Source of the DNA: Deltaproteobacteria bacterium
GTDB lineage: Bacteria; Desulfobacterota; Desulfobacteria; Desulfobacterales; ETH-SRB1
Assembly: GCA_003647525.1 (NCBI GenBank)
Contig: QMMZ01000214.1
Location: 1-5,008, forward strand
Direction: 5' to 3'
DNA: 5,008 bases
Each line of letters begins with the position of its first letter. The first letter of the stretch is position 1. A program made the translations under genes and the position numbers. Of the stretch, positions 1-5,008 are shown piece after piece. Under the pieces are notes generated by a model, which worked only from the letters and a program-made list of their open reading frames with translations, was not told where the DNA came from and did not search any database.

Positions 1-93
1 AATCTGAAGCTGAACCTTAACTTCCGTTTTATGGTTTCCATTAATTAAATCGGAACCTGAACCAACGGTAGTTCGATTCGCATAAATAGTACG
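1..93 (-). repeat. 93-bp direct repeat, left copy: displaced 3' end of the 719-aa gene
   Basis: This block matches 928-1020 base for base except at one position (A at 7, T at 934). Read on the minus strand it encodes the same 31 residues as codons 687-717 of the 719-aa outer-membrane protein. The one difference is a synonymous Leu codon (CTT here, CTA in the gene). It is not part of a working gene here: in the same frame an in-frame TAA lies just upstream at 97-99. The right boundary is sharp at 93. The left boundary is not seen because the repeat runs off the window start, so the final Lys-Leu-stop of the gene may lie outside. The synonymous change suggests a true coding-sequence relative, not a recent copying artefact. 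Confidence 0.95.
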
Positions 94-154
94 TTTTTAC
101 CAAGCAACGGTACGTATAGTGGCATATCTAACGATCTAAACCACTGGTAAAAAC
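93..154. repeat. 10-bp inverted repeat enclosing a decayed gene remnant
   Basis: GTTTTTACCA at 93-102 and its exact reverse complement TGGTAAAAAC at 145-154 face each other across 42 bp. The left arm begins exactly where the 93-bp repeat ends. The enclosed DNA (103-144) seems to be a decayed second copy of part of the 719-aa gene's 3' end. Each arm also contains the TTACCA/TGGTAA half-site that recurs in the palindrome at 209-223. The arms could be ends of a small element or extra regulator binding sites. The sequence alone does not decide. Confidence 0.55.
105..144 (-). pseudogene. Decayed remnant of the 719-aa gene 3' region (second, older copy)
   Basis: Three short anchors are collinear with the intact gene at 990-1036. 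CAACGGTA is at 105-112 and 990-997. GCATA lies 17 bp further in both copies (122-126 and 1007-1011). TCTAAACCAC is at 135-144 and 1027-1036. Small deletions account for the 7-bp shorter total spacing. Read on the minus strand the last anchor encodes the same Trp-Phe-Arg as the intact gene. The alignment is short and gapped, so chance cannot be excluded, but order and spacing make shared origin more likely than not. Confidence 0.45.
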
Positions 155-190
155 TTGTGAATAAGAATAATCTCCCCATTGCATTTCAAA

Positions 191-230
191 TAATAAATTC
201 CGATAAAGTTACCAAAATGGTAATTTATTA
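191..230. promoter_or_regulatory. Nested palindromes upstream of higB: probable HigA operator
   Basis: TTACCA-AAA-TGGTAA at 209-223 is a perfect 6-3-6 palindrome. A second perfect inverted repeat, TAATAAATT (191-199) with AATTTATTA (222-230), overlaps it. The inner palindrome ends 8 bp before the -7 element, in the space where the -33 region and spacer of the higB promoter lie, so a bound repressor would block RNA polymerase. HigA antitoxins are XRE-type DNA-binding proteins that repress their own operon through such palindromes. Assigning this site to HigA is inference from position and symmetry. Confidence 0.6.
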
Positions 231-231
231 G

Positions 232-239
232 TATCTTTG
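232..239 (+). promoter_or_regulatory. Promoter -7 element of the higBA operon
   Basis: TATCTTTG fits the Bacteroidota -7 consensus TAnnTTTG and ends 16 bp before the toxin start codon, implying a very short leader. The -33 position (about 208-211, GTTA) is a poor match to TTTG and is covered by the palindrome at 209-223. The promoter is therefore probably weak or tightly controlled. No clear Shine-Dalgarno sequence precedes the toxin ATG, as is common in this phylum. Confidence 0.65.
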
Positions 240-255
240 TCAAAAAGTACTCTGA

Positions 256-549
256 ATGAGAGTTGTTGCTAAAAAGATACTTAGAGAATTTTGGGAGAAA
301 CACAGTGATTCTGAACAACAACTTAAGACCTGGTATAAGGAAGCTTCAAAAGCTAAATGGACTGATCCTTCAGTAATTAAATCTGAGTATTCAAAAGCAA
401 GTATTTTAAAAACAGGTAGAGCTATTTTTAATATCTGTGGAAATAAATACAGACTTATTGTAGATGTTAATTACGAACGACAATGGGTATTTATCAGGTT
501 TATAGGGACTCATACGGATTATGATAAAATTGACGCAAATAAAATTTAG
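256..549 (+). CDS. higB: HigB-family type II toxin, mRNA interferase
   Basis: The 97-residue basic protein has the hallmarks of the HigB family (COG4680, RelE-like fold). The N-terminus is MRVVAKKxLREFWEKH, the middle is KASILKTGRAIFNICGNKYRLIV (about residues 48-69), and the end is FIRFIGTHTDYDKID (79-93). Known members cut mRNA, usually on the ribosome, and so stop translation when free of antitoxin. The conserved Arg81 and His86 near the C-terminus lie in the most conserved block; their catalytic role is inferred from the family. Length is normal and the gene looks intact. ATG at 256 is chosen because it gives exactly the family N-terminus and follows a TATCTTTG promoter by 16 bp. The toxin-first order, with the antitoxin 5 bp downstream, is the usual higBA arrangement. 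Family assignment is firm; activity is not shown. Confidence 0.93.
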   Translation: MRVVAKKILREFWEKHSDSEQQLKTWYKEASKAKWTDPSVIKSEYSKASILKTGRAIFNICGNKYRLIVDVNYERQWVFIRFIGTHTDYDKIDANKI

Positions 550-554
550 GAATA

Positions 555-911
555 ATGGAAATAAAAGTATTAAAAACGGAAGAAGAATATACAAAAGCCT
601 TACAAAGGCTTGAGGAAATATTTCATGCACCCATTGACTCAATTGAGGGGGATGAAGCAGAATTGTTATCTATTCTGATTGAAAAATACGAGAATGAACA
701 TTATCCTATCGAAGCTCCTGACCCTATCGAAGCAATTAAGTTTAGAATGGAACAAATGGACATGACAAAAAAGGAACTGGCTGAGATTATCGGGTATAAA
801 AGCCGGGTTTCAGAAATTTTTAGCCGGAAAAGGAAATTAACCTTGAAAATGATAAGAAATCTTCATGAAAAAATGAAAATTCCTTATGAATCGTTGATAA
901 GTAATTATTAA
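555..911 (+). CDS. higA: HigA-family antitoxin, XRE-type helix-turn-helix regulator
   Basis: The 118-residue acidic protein matches HigA-type antitoxins (COG5499). Residues 1-55 form an acidic, mainly helical part that probably binds and neutralises HigB. Residues 56-112 form an XRE/Cro-C1 helix-turn-helix domain: DPIEAIKFRMEQ leads in, TKKELAEIIGYKS is the first HTH helix and turn, and RVSEIFSRKRKLT is the recognition helix region. The gene begins 5 bp after the higB stop. An AGGA overlapping that stop (548-551) is a plausible ribosome binding site, so translation of the two genes is probably coupled. As in known HigA proteins it should repress its own promoter, most likely at the palindromes at 191-230. 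Its stop codon lies only 7 bp from the stop of the convergent 719-aa gene. Length is normal and the gene looks intact. Confidence 0.93.
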   Translation: MEIKVLKTEEEYTKALQRLEEIFHAPIDSIEGDEAELLSILIEKYENEHYPIEAPDPIEAIKFRMEQMDMTKKELAEIIGYKSRVSEIFSRKRKLTLKMIRNLHEKMKIPYESLISNY

Positions 912-918
912 CAAAATC

Positions 919-3078
919 TTACAATTTAATCTGTAGCTGAACCTTAACTTCCGTTTTATGGTTTCCATTAATTAAATCGGAACCTGAACCAACGGTAGTT
1001 CGATTCGCATAAATAGTACGGGAAATTCTAAACCACAGATTCATTTGCTTAAGAGCCTTCCATTTTAACATAAGGTACACCCTTTGCCCTTTATCGAAGT
1101 AGGAGGGAACGCTGAATGCATACAGAATATCATTCTCATAGGTATATATTCTGCTGTCATAACTATCCGTGTCGAACAATGCATAACGAAAAGTAACTTC
1201 TAAAGGGAATTCATGAGGCCGGTACATGATATCCTGGTATATCAAATAACCATTTTCAGTTCCTTCAAATTCTTGTTTATAGGTCGTAAAATCAATCCGG
1301 TTTTTTAAAATCAGGAAATCAAATGGCCGGTAACTGATAAAAAATCGAAATTCATTTCTGCTAATATCTGATAGCAGTGGTATATAATCATAATCGCCGG
1401 AATAATTTTCCTGTTTTTTCTTGTGCCTGAATCTGAAATACATGATTGTATTTCTATCAGGGTTGTAATTTAGTTGAGCATTATAATCCCTGCCTAAAGA
1501 AGGCGCATCGGTTTGATATCGTAACCACGGGAATTTATAATAATCAATATATCCGGTTAGCGAAACTTTAGGTAGCAGTAAGGCATTAAATCCTATATAT
1601 AGTCCTTGTTCATTCAGTAGCGCACTACTTTCAGAAAAAGGATTGGAATACAGGTTGTGATAATCTTTCCCGAAGTCGTGGTAGAGAACCGTAACAATAA
1701 AGCGTTCATGCAGGTAAGCATTGATGCCTCCTATTCCTGCAAGTCCGCCATTTGAGGAAGCTGAGAACTCACCGAAAAAACTAATCTTATTAAGATCAAT
1801 GTTCAGGTCAACTCCATAGTTTTCAAGGGAATTACCACTAAAATAAAACTGTTTGTAAATATCATTATTCAGTTGAAGCGAGAGGCTTAACTTTGTTTGA
1901 AATGCCGTAGCCCCAATCTGAAAAAATCGATGCCTGTAGCTAAGCCTGCCACCATAGGCGATAACTTTCAGTGCATCTTTATCCATCAATTCATTAATGG
2001 TTCGATGTAATCCTGTTTCAATAATAGTGCTGATTTCGTCTTCCTCTTCCAAAGTATCGGATAATATTGCATTTGCGTCTACATTATTATAGGAGAAAAA
2101 TCCTGTTAATTCAACACCTTTGATGCCAACAGTTACGGCTGCTCCCCTGAAGAACCGGTTTTCGTTGGCGGAGGTGTTTGGACGTATCCCTCTGCCATAT
2201 CTTTTAACCTGAGTGCCTTCTGCCGATTTTCCAAATGCCAGCCCCGACCATAAGGTAAGTCCTTGTCCGAATTCCAGATGATAATCGCCAACAACAGCTT
2301 TTTTGAGTACACCCATATCGGATACGTATGCATGTGCCGAGAAAAAATCAAACACGTTTGTCACTTTATTTCCGATAAGGACTTTTAAGCTGTCATTAAG
2401 TTGATTTTTAAAGACAATTTCACCGGCATCCCTTTCAAGGGTAAATCCGAACCGAACTTTGTTTCTATAGTTAAATCCATAGCGTGCATAATACTTTTGC
2501 GGAGGTCCCAAATATGCCGATCCTGCCTTGTATATTGCCGAATCAATGGGTATTTCATATCCAATTGAAGGTTCTAGAACCTGTTGATACCGTAAAATGA
2601 GTTGATGGCTTCCGTATTTAAAGGCATTTTTAAAATTGGTTTTTTCTTTATCCCTTGTCCCGGAAGTCGTTATAAAAGGTAAGATGTTTTTTAAGGTTTG
2701 CACATCGAATCCCGGAATTGATCTCAGCTCATATAGAGAATACAGTTTTCCATATTCCATAATATAATTATTCAGATTTCTGAGTTGCACTTCGTTAAGC
2801 AGGCCTATTTCAACCAGCCTTTGATTATTATCGCCATTTATATTTATTGGGTCTTTGGAATAATAAAGGTATTCATCAATCAGATCGGAATAATCAAGGT
2901 TTAAGTCGGTGGTTTGGGCAATGTTCTCAATCTGGTCAGTTATAAATTCTACATTGATGGCTGCAGTTGAGTCAGGTTCCTGGGAAAAAAGAAGGCTTGG
3001 AATCAGAAGTATGCTTAATTGAAATATCCAATAGCAGAAATGTCTGTATAAACCTCTATTTTCAATTCGTAATGACAT
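919..3078 (-). CDS. Helix-hairpin-helix outer-membrane-type protein, beta-rich C-terminal region
   Basis: The product has 719 residues. Residues 1-32 look like a signal peptide: basic start, hydrophobic stretch ILLIPSLLFS, likely cleavage before Gln33. Residues about 76-137 resemble tandem helix-hairpin-helix motifs (IGLLNEVQLRNLNNYI, then ELRSIPGFDVQTLKNILPFI), of the ComEA type. From about 150 to the end the sequence alternates aromatic and polar residues (for example YRHRFFQIGATAFQTKLSLS), as in an outer-membrane beta barrel. Proteins of this architecture are widespread in Bacteroidota and mostly unnamed; I do not know the function. The HhH part may bind DNA or a partner in the periplasm, which is inference. 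The start at 3078 is 2 bp after the stop of the upstream 275-aa gene, so the two are surely co-transcribed and probably translationally coupled. The last 31 repeated codons may have been replaced when the toxin-antitoxin cassette arrived. Confidence 0.85.
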   Translation of the reverse strand: MSLRIENRGLYRHFCYWIFQLSILLIPSLLFSQEPDSTAAINVEFITDQIENIAQTTDLNLDYSDLIDEYLYYSKDPININGDNNQRLVEIGLLNEVQLRNLNNYIMEYGKLYSLYELRSIPGFDVQTLKNILPFITTSGTRDKEKTNFKNAFKYGSHQLILRYQQVLEPSIGYEIPIDSAIYKAGSAYLGPPQKYYARYGFNYRNKVRFGFTLERDAGEIVFKNQLNDSLKVLIGNKVTNVFDFFSAHAYVSDMGVLKKAVVGDYHLEFGQGLTLWSGLAFGKSAEGTQVKRYGRGIRPNTSANENRFFRGAAVTVGIKGVELTGFFSYNNVDANAILSDTLEEEDEISTIIETGLHRTINELMDKDALKVIAYGGRLSYRHRFFQIGATAFQTKLSLSLQLNNDIYKQFYFSGNSLENYGVDLNIDLNKISFFGEFSASSNGGLAGIGGINAYLHERFIVTVLYHDFGKDYHNLYSNPFSESSALLNEQGLYIGFNALLLPKVSLTGYIDYYKFPWLRYQTDAPSLGRDYNAQLNYNPDRNTIMYFRFRHKKKQENYSGDYDYIPLLSDISRNEFRFFISYRPFDFLILKNRIDFTTYKQEFEGTENGYLIYQDIMYRPHEFPLEVTFRYALFDTDSYDSRIYTYENDILYAFSVPSYFDKGQRVYLMLKWKALKQMNLWFRISRTIYANRTTVGSGSDLINGNHKTEVKVQLQIKL
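928..1020 (-). repeat. 93-bp direct repeat, right copy: codons 687-717 of the 719-aa gene
   Basis: This copy forms the working 3' end of the 719-aa gene, starting 7 bp inside its stop codon and ending at Arg687. The partner is at 1-93, with one mismatch in 93. Together the copies bracket the higBA module, giving a repeat-to-repeat period of 927 bp. Beyond 1020 the two flanks diverge at once (GGAAATT here, TTTTTACC on the left). Confidence 0.95.
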
Positions 3079-3080
3079 TC

Positions 3081-3908
3081 TTAGAACTGAAATATTAATG
3101 ATGCCTGCGGCGAAAATCCTAATGATTCGTGCATAACGGCAGAAATATCAAAACGGATAATATTTATTTTAAAACCGAAACCCATCGAAAAGATTTCCTT
3201 TTGTGTAGCAAATCCGCCCCTGAAGAAGAATTTATCGTTAATACCATATTCTAATCCTCCCCGAATAATTATGGGTTGGATGTTCGTATTCTTTTCAGCT
3301 TCTATTGTTGCAATGAAACCTGTTGTTATTTTCCAGGCAATCCCAAATTTGAAGATGGCCGGGATTTTTTCTTCATCATAATCAGCAAGTTTAACCTGAA
3401 TAGGATTGTATACCCATGCACCTAAAGTTAACTGTTCTGTAATGTCAGATTGTAATCCTATCTCAAAAGTTACATTTTTCTTTGATCCATAGTCTTCTCC
3501 AAGTGTTGTTTGCAGGTAATCGAGTTGTACTCCAATTCGGAGATATTGTCCGAATGACCTGGCATAGACCAGTCCAACTTTGATGTCGTTGTAAAGATTA
3601 TATCCAAAATGGTTAAAAGTTAGCCCCAGAACACCAAATTTTACGGGAGCAAGAAATGCGACTGATTTGGTGCTTAACTGATTCAGGCTAAACTGCGATT
3701 CATAATAAATACCTACACCAAATTTATCGATAAGAGCTATACCTGCCTGGTTATTCTGAATATTCCAAAAGTCAGTTATTGCTACTGATGACCTGCCCAT
3801 TCCAGCCTGGCGCGAACCAATGGTAGGGAAATCACCTCCTGCAATAGCTGCATAGTTTAGGAGAAGAATAAAGAAAATAAGAATGGTTTTGTATCCGGCT
3901 TTTATCAT
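3081..3908 (-). CDS. PorV/FadL-like outer-membrane beta-barrel protein
   Basis: The product has 275 residues. A signal peptide spans about 1-23 (IKAGYKTILIFFILLLNYAA, likely cleavage after AIA). The mature start, FPTIGSRQAGMGRSSVAITD (residues 27-46), resembles the G-R-x-A-G-M-G-x-x-x-V-A-x-x-D motif at the N-terminus of PorV/PorQ and FadL-like proteins. The NNQAGIALI that follows stands where those families have NPAGLA. The rest is a series of amphipathic beta strands ending in SLIFQF, a C-terminal Phe as expected for outer-membrane insertion. It is shorter than typical PorV (about 390 aa), so it is a relative, not PorV itself. A type IX secretion role is possible but not shown. It is the first gene of the operon with the HhH protein, 2 bp upstream, and the pair probably acts together in the outer membrane. 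The start at 3908 gives a complete signal peptide. Confidence 0.8.
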   Translation of the reverse strand: MIKAGYKTILIFFILLLNYAAIAGGDFPTIGSRQAGMGRSSVAITDFWNIQNNQAGIALIDKFGVGIYYESQFSLNQLSTKSVAFLAPVKFGVLGLTFNHFGYNLYNDIKVGLVYARSFGQYLRIGVQLDYLQTTLGEDYGSKKNVTFEIGLQSDITEQLTLGAWVYNPIQVKLADYDEEKIPAIFKFGIAWKITTGFIATIEAEKNTNIQPIIIRGGLEYGINDKFFFRGGFATQKEIFSMGFGFKINIIRFDISAVMHESLGFSPQASLIFQF

Positions 3909-3972
3909 TAAATAAAATTAAGTAGGTATTGAAATAAAATTTTGATTCTTTATTAAATTCAAATTTGCCACA

Positions 3973-4256
3973 GATTCACTGACTATGGGGTTGTCTTAAA
4001 AGTTTTTGTATTCCTTCGTGATTAACTTTGTGCGACTTTGTGGTTAAATCTTAAAGAGATGAACCACAAAGGATCACAAAGGATACTCAAAGTTACACGA
4101 AGTAGATTTATACCATTTTTTAATAAATATTTAAATATTAAATAGTGTTATAAAGTTAATCTTTTTGTAATACTTGCCTGCTCTGTCTGCATGAAGTTAG
4201 GTTGGCGGGGCTGGAATATTATTTCTCTCAATATTTTATATTTTTATCAGTGAATC
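3973..4256. repeat. 10-bp inverted repeat flanking a 264-bp non-coding segment (possible MITE-like unit)
   Basis: GATTCACTGA at 3973-3982 and TCAGTGAATC at 4247-4256 are exact reverse complements and enclose the hairpin at 4014-4102 and the GC-richer stretch. A non-autonomous mobile unit would look like this, but no target-site duplication is evident outside the arms and 10 bp can occur by chance in AT-rich DNA. Confidence 0.3.
4014..4102. repeat. Imperfect long hairpin of CTTTGTG / CACAAAG units
   Basis: The left arm is 4014-4045 and the right arm 4062-4102. Perfectly paired blocks are CTTTGTGGTT (4036-4045) with AACCACAAAG (4062-4071), TAACTTT (4023-4029) with AAAGTTA (4089-4095), and CTTCGTG (4014-4020) with CACGAAG (4096-4102). 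The right arm carries one extra CACAAAG unit, so the stem has a bulge. The loop is about 16 bp. Similar CCACAAAG palindromes are common intergenic repeats in Bacteroidota. It lies between divergent genes, so it is not a simple terminator for either. Confidence 0.8.
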
Positions 4257-4353
4257 GATGATTTTTTTTCTTTATGCACCAAATCAACATTGGACTAAAA
4301 ATTATTTGTATTTTGATGGTGAAATTTACAAAATATTTTTAACAAGAAAGATC

Positions 4354-5008
4354 ATGAAAAAATCAATTATAGATTTCCTATACATACTCAAAGAGAATAA
4401 CAACCGTGATTGGTTTCATGCCAATAAAAACCTGTATGAAGATGCAAGGTCGGATTTTGAACAATTTGTTGAGTTTTTAATTCCGGTTATTCAAAACTTT
4501 GATCCAAGGATTGGGAACCTGATTGCAAAGCAAACCCTGTTTCGTATTTATAGAGATGTAAGATTTTCAAAAGATAAAACTCCTTACAAAACTTATTTTG
4601 GGTCTTATATAGCTCCCGGTGGAAGAAAGTCGATACAATGCGGTTACTATATGCATATTGAGCCAGGCAATTGTTTTTTAGCCGGAGGAGCACATCGTCC
4701 GCAAGGTGAGCATCTTAAAAATATTCGGTCTGAAATCTACTATAACCTCAAGGAATTTGAGGATATTCTAAATGATGCAAGCTTCAAGAAAACATTTGGA
4801 CAAATTGTTGGAGAAAAATTAAAACGACCACCTAAAGGCTTTCCTGCGGATTTTAAGGGGATTGAACTTCTAAAATTCAAGGATTTTAGGTATAATAGAC
4901 AAAAAGGAGGCTATTTTGGAGTGCTGATGTCCAAGTGGACAAAAAGGAGGCTGTATTTTTCAACAGCTTTTGCCTACCAACAATTTGGTTATTATCTTTG
5001 TTTTGTCA
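4354..5008 (+). CDS. DUF2461 (TIGR02453) family protein, aberrant 3' part, runs off the window
   Basis: Residues 1-178 match the DUF2461 family well: NNNRDWFHANKNLYEDAR (15-32), the signature FRIYRDVRFSKDKTPYKTYF (63-82), GRKS then CGYYMHIEPGNCFLAGG (90-112), IRSEI, and KLKRPPKGFPADFKGIELLK (155-174). The family is widespread and its function is unknown; no signal peptide is seen, so it is probably cytosolic. The ATG at 4354 gives the normal family start. Members usually have about 220-230 residues and continue after the LLKxKxF segment with an S-H-P-L-type motif. Here residues 179-218 are instead RYNRQKGGYFGVLMSK and onward, unlike the family, and no other frame restores it. The reading frame is still open at the window edge. 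The simplest reading is an insertion that cut off about the last 45 codons. Confidence 0.8.
   Translation, partial: MKKSIIDFLYILKENNNRDWFHANKNLYEDARSDFEQFVEFLIPVIQNFDPRIGNLIAKQTLFRIYRDVRFSKDKTPYKTYFGSYIAPGGRKSIQCGYYMHIEPGNCFLAGGAHRPQGEHLKNIRSEIYYNLKEFEDILNDASFKKTFGQIVGEKLKRPPKGFPADFKGIELLKFKDFRYNRQKGGYFGVLMSKWTKRRLYFSTAFAYQQFGYYLCFV
4898..4952 (+). repeat. 15-bp direct repeat, 40-bp period
   Basis: GACAAAAAGGAGGCT occurs at 4898-4912 and 4938-4952. After the second copy two bases (GT) are added before a shared ATTTT. Each copy contains a Shine-Dalgarno-like AAGGAGG, although no suitable start codon follows at normal spacing. Paired copies of this size near an element end could be transposase binding sites, or the mark of a small duplication. 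Confidence 0.85.
4969..5000 (+). promoter_or_regulatory. Strong Bacteroidota-type promoter reading out of the window
   Basis: TTTG at 4969-4972 and TATCTTTG at 4993-5000 are separated by 20 bp, matching the Bacteroidota TTTG-(19-20)-TAnnTTTG promoter in both boxes and spacing. It is a better match than the higBA promoter. Transcription would start at about 5007 and run rightward. Nothing in an intact DUF2461 gene calls for a promoter here, which supports an inserted element with its own gene just beyond the edge. Confidence 0.6.

Larger units (their letters stand above)
3909..4353. other. 445-bp non-coding stretch between divergent genes
   Basis: I see no convincing gene here. Content from left to right: an AT-rich leader of the minus-strand operon (3909-3968) without a clear TAnnTTTG element; GATTCACTGA at 3973-3982, whose exact reverse complement is at 4247-4256; an insertion-sequence-end-like string TGGGGTTGTCTTAAAAGT at about 3986-4003; the CTTTGTG/CACAAAG hairpin at 4014-4102; a locally GC-richer stretch at about 4174-4213 (TGCCTGCTCTGTCTGCATGA and following) that looks like a fragment of a dispersed repeat; then an AT-rich leader for the DUF2461 gene. 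Both flanking genes must have their promoters here. Confidence 0.7.
4888..5008 (+). mobile_element. Probable left end of an inserted element disrupting the DUF2461 gene (partial)
   Basis: Family resemblance of the DUF2461 protein stops at the codon ending at 4887. The DNA after it has element-end features: GACAAAAAGGAGGCT at 4898-4912 is repeated exactly at 4938-4952, GTCCA-AG-TGGAC at 4929-4940 is a small palindrome, and GCTGT/ACAGC at 4950-4967 can pair. A strong promoter then points out of the window, where a transposase gene could start. No transposase sequence is visible, so the family cannot be named and the exact boundary is uncertain by some 15 bp. Confidence 0.45.

Noticed and set aside
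136..321. Minus-strand open frame of 61 codons overlapping the higB start
   Set aside because: It is antisense to the higB promoter and N-terminus, has no family resemblance or start signals, and reads as AT-rich shadow sequence.
406..642. Minus-strand open frame of 78 codons across the higB-higA junction
   Set aside because: It is fully antisense to two well-recognised genes. Its hydrophobic look comes from complementing Lys/Glu-rich codons.
1..1020. Integron gene-cassette (attC) explanation for the repeat-flanked toxin-antitoxin module
   Set aside because: Toxin-antitoxin genes are common in integron arrays, but the repeat is coding sequence of a neighbouring gene and shows no attC-type core sites or paired inner boxes. 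No integrase is visible.
2133..2351. Minus-strand open frame of 72 codons inside the 719-aa gene
   Set aside because: It is an alternative frame within a clear coding sequence and shows no domain or signal.
4014..4102. Rho-independent terminator or CRISPR-like array
   Set aside because: The flanking genes point away from it and there is no T-run at normal spacing. The repeated CACAAAG units are too short and irregular for CRISPR repeats.
4309..4315. TATTTTG as a -7 promoter element for the DUF2461 gene, with TTG at 4290-4292
   Set aside because: It lacks one base of TAnnTTTG and the spacing to the TTG is only 16 bp. A promoter must exist in this region, but this match is too weak to list.
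4487..4693. Minus-strand open frame of 68 codons inside the DUF2461 gene
   Set aside because: It is antisense to the conserved DUF2461 signature motifs and has no features of its own.

Overview
The window looks like a piece of a Bacteroidota genome, probably of the Bacteroidales/Marinilabiliales type. The DNA is AT-rich. It has Bacteroidota-type promoters (a -7 element of the TAnnTTTG form, twice as TATCTTTG). It also encodes a pair of outer-membrane proteins of kinds known mainly from this phylum, and a typical Bacteroidota CTTTGTG/CACAAAG intergenic hairpin. The taxonomic call rests on these features, not on a marker gene.

Layout: (a) 1-254 holds a 93-bp copy of the 3' end of the downstream outer-membrane gene, a second more decayed remnant of the same region, and a promoter/operator region. 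(b) 256-911 (+) is a HigB toxin-HigA antitoxin operon with toxin first. (c) 919-3908 (-) is a two-gene operon: a PorV/FadL-like outer-membrane protein of 275 aa, then, after 2 bp, a 719-aa helix-hairpin-helix protein with a long beta-strand-rich C-terminal part. (d) 3909-4353 is a 445-bp non-coding stretch between divergent genes, with an imperfect hairpin and possible mobile-element remnants. (e) 4354 to the right edge (+) is a DUF2461/TIGR02453 family gene. Its family resemblance stops abruptly at residue 178. Beyond that lies DNA with a 15-bp direct repeat and a strong promoter pointing out of the window, most simply read as the left end of an inserted element.

How the parts relate: HigB and HigA form a self-contained addiction module. 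It sits exactly at the 3' end of the outer-membrane operon, and its antitoxin stop codon is 7 bp from the stop of the convergent 719-aa gene. The last part of that gene (codons 687-717) is present again beyond the toxin gene, with one synonymous change. The module therefore appears to have arrived as a small cassette bracketed by a duplicated gene end. This is the most unusual structure here. Both window edges fall in repeated or mobile-looking DNA, so the 5008 bp may be a whole assembly contig bounded by repeats. No complete transposase, integrase, tRNA, rRNA or CRISPR array is visible.
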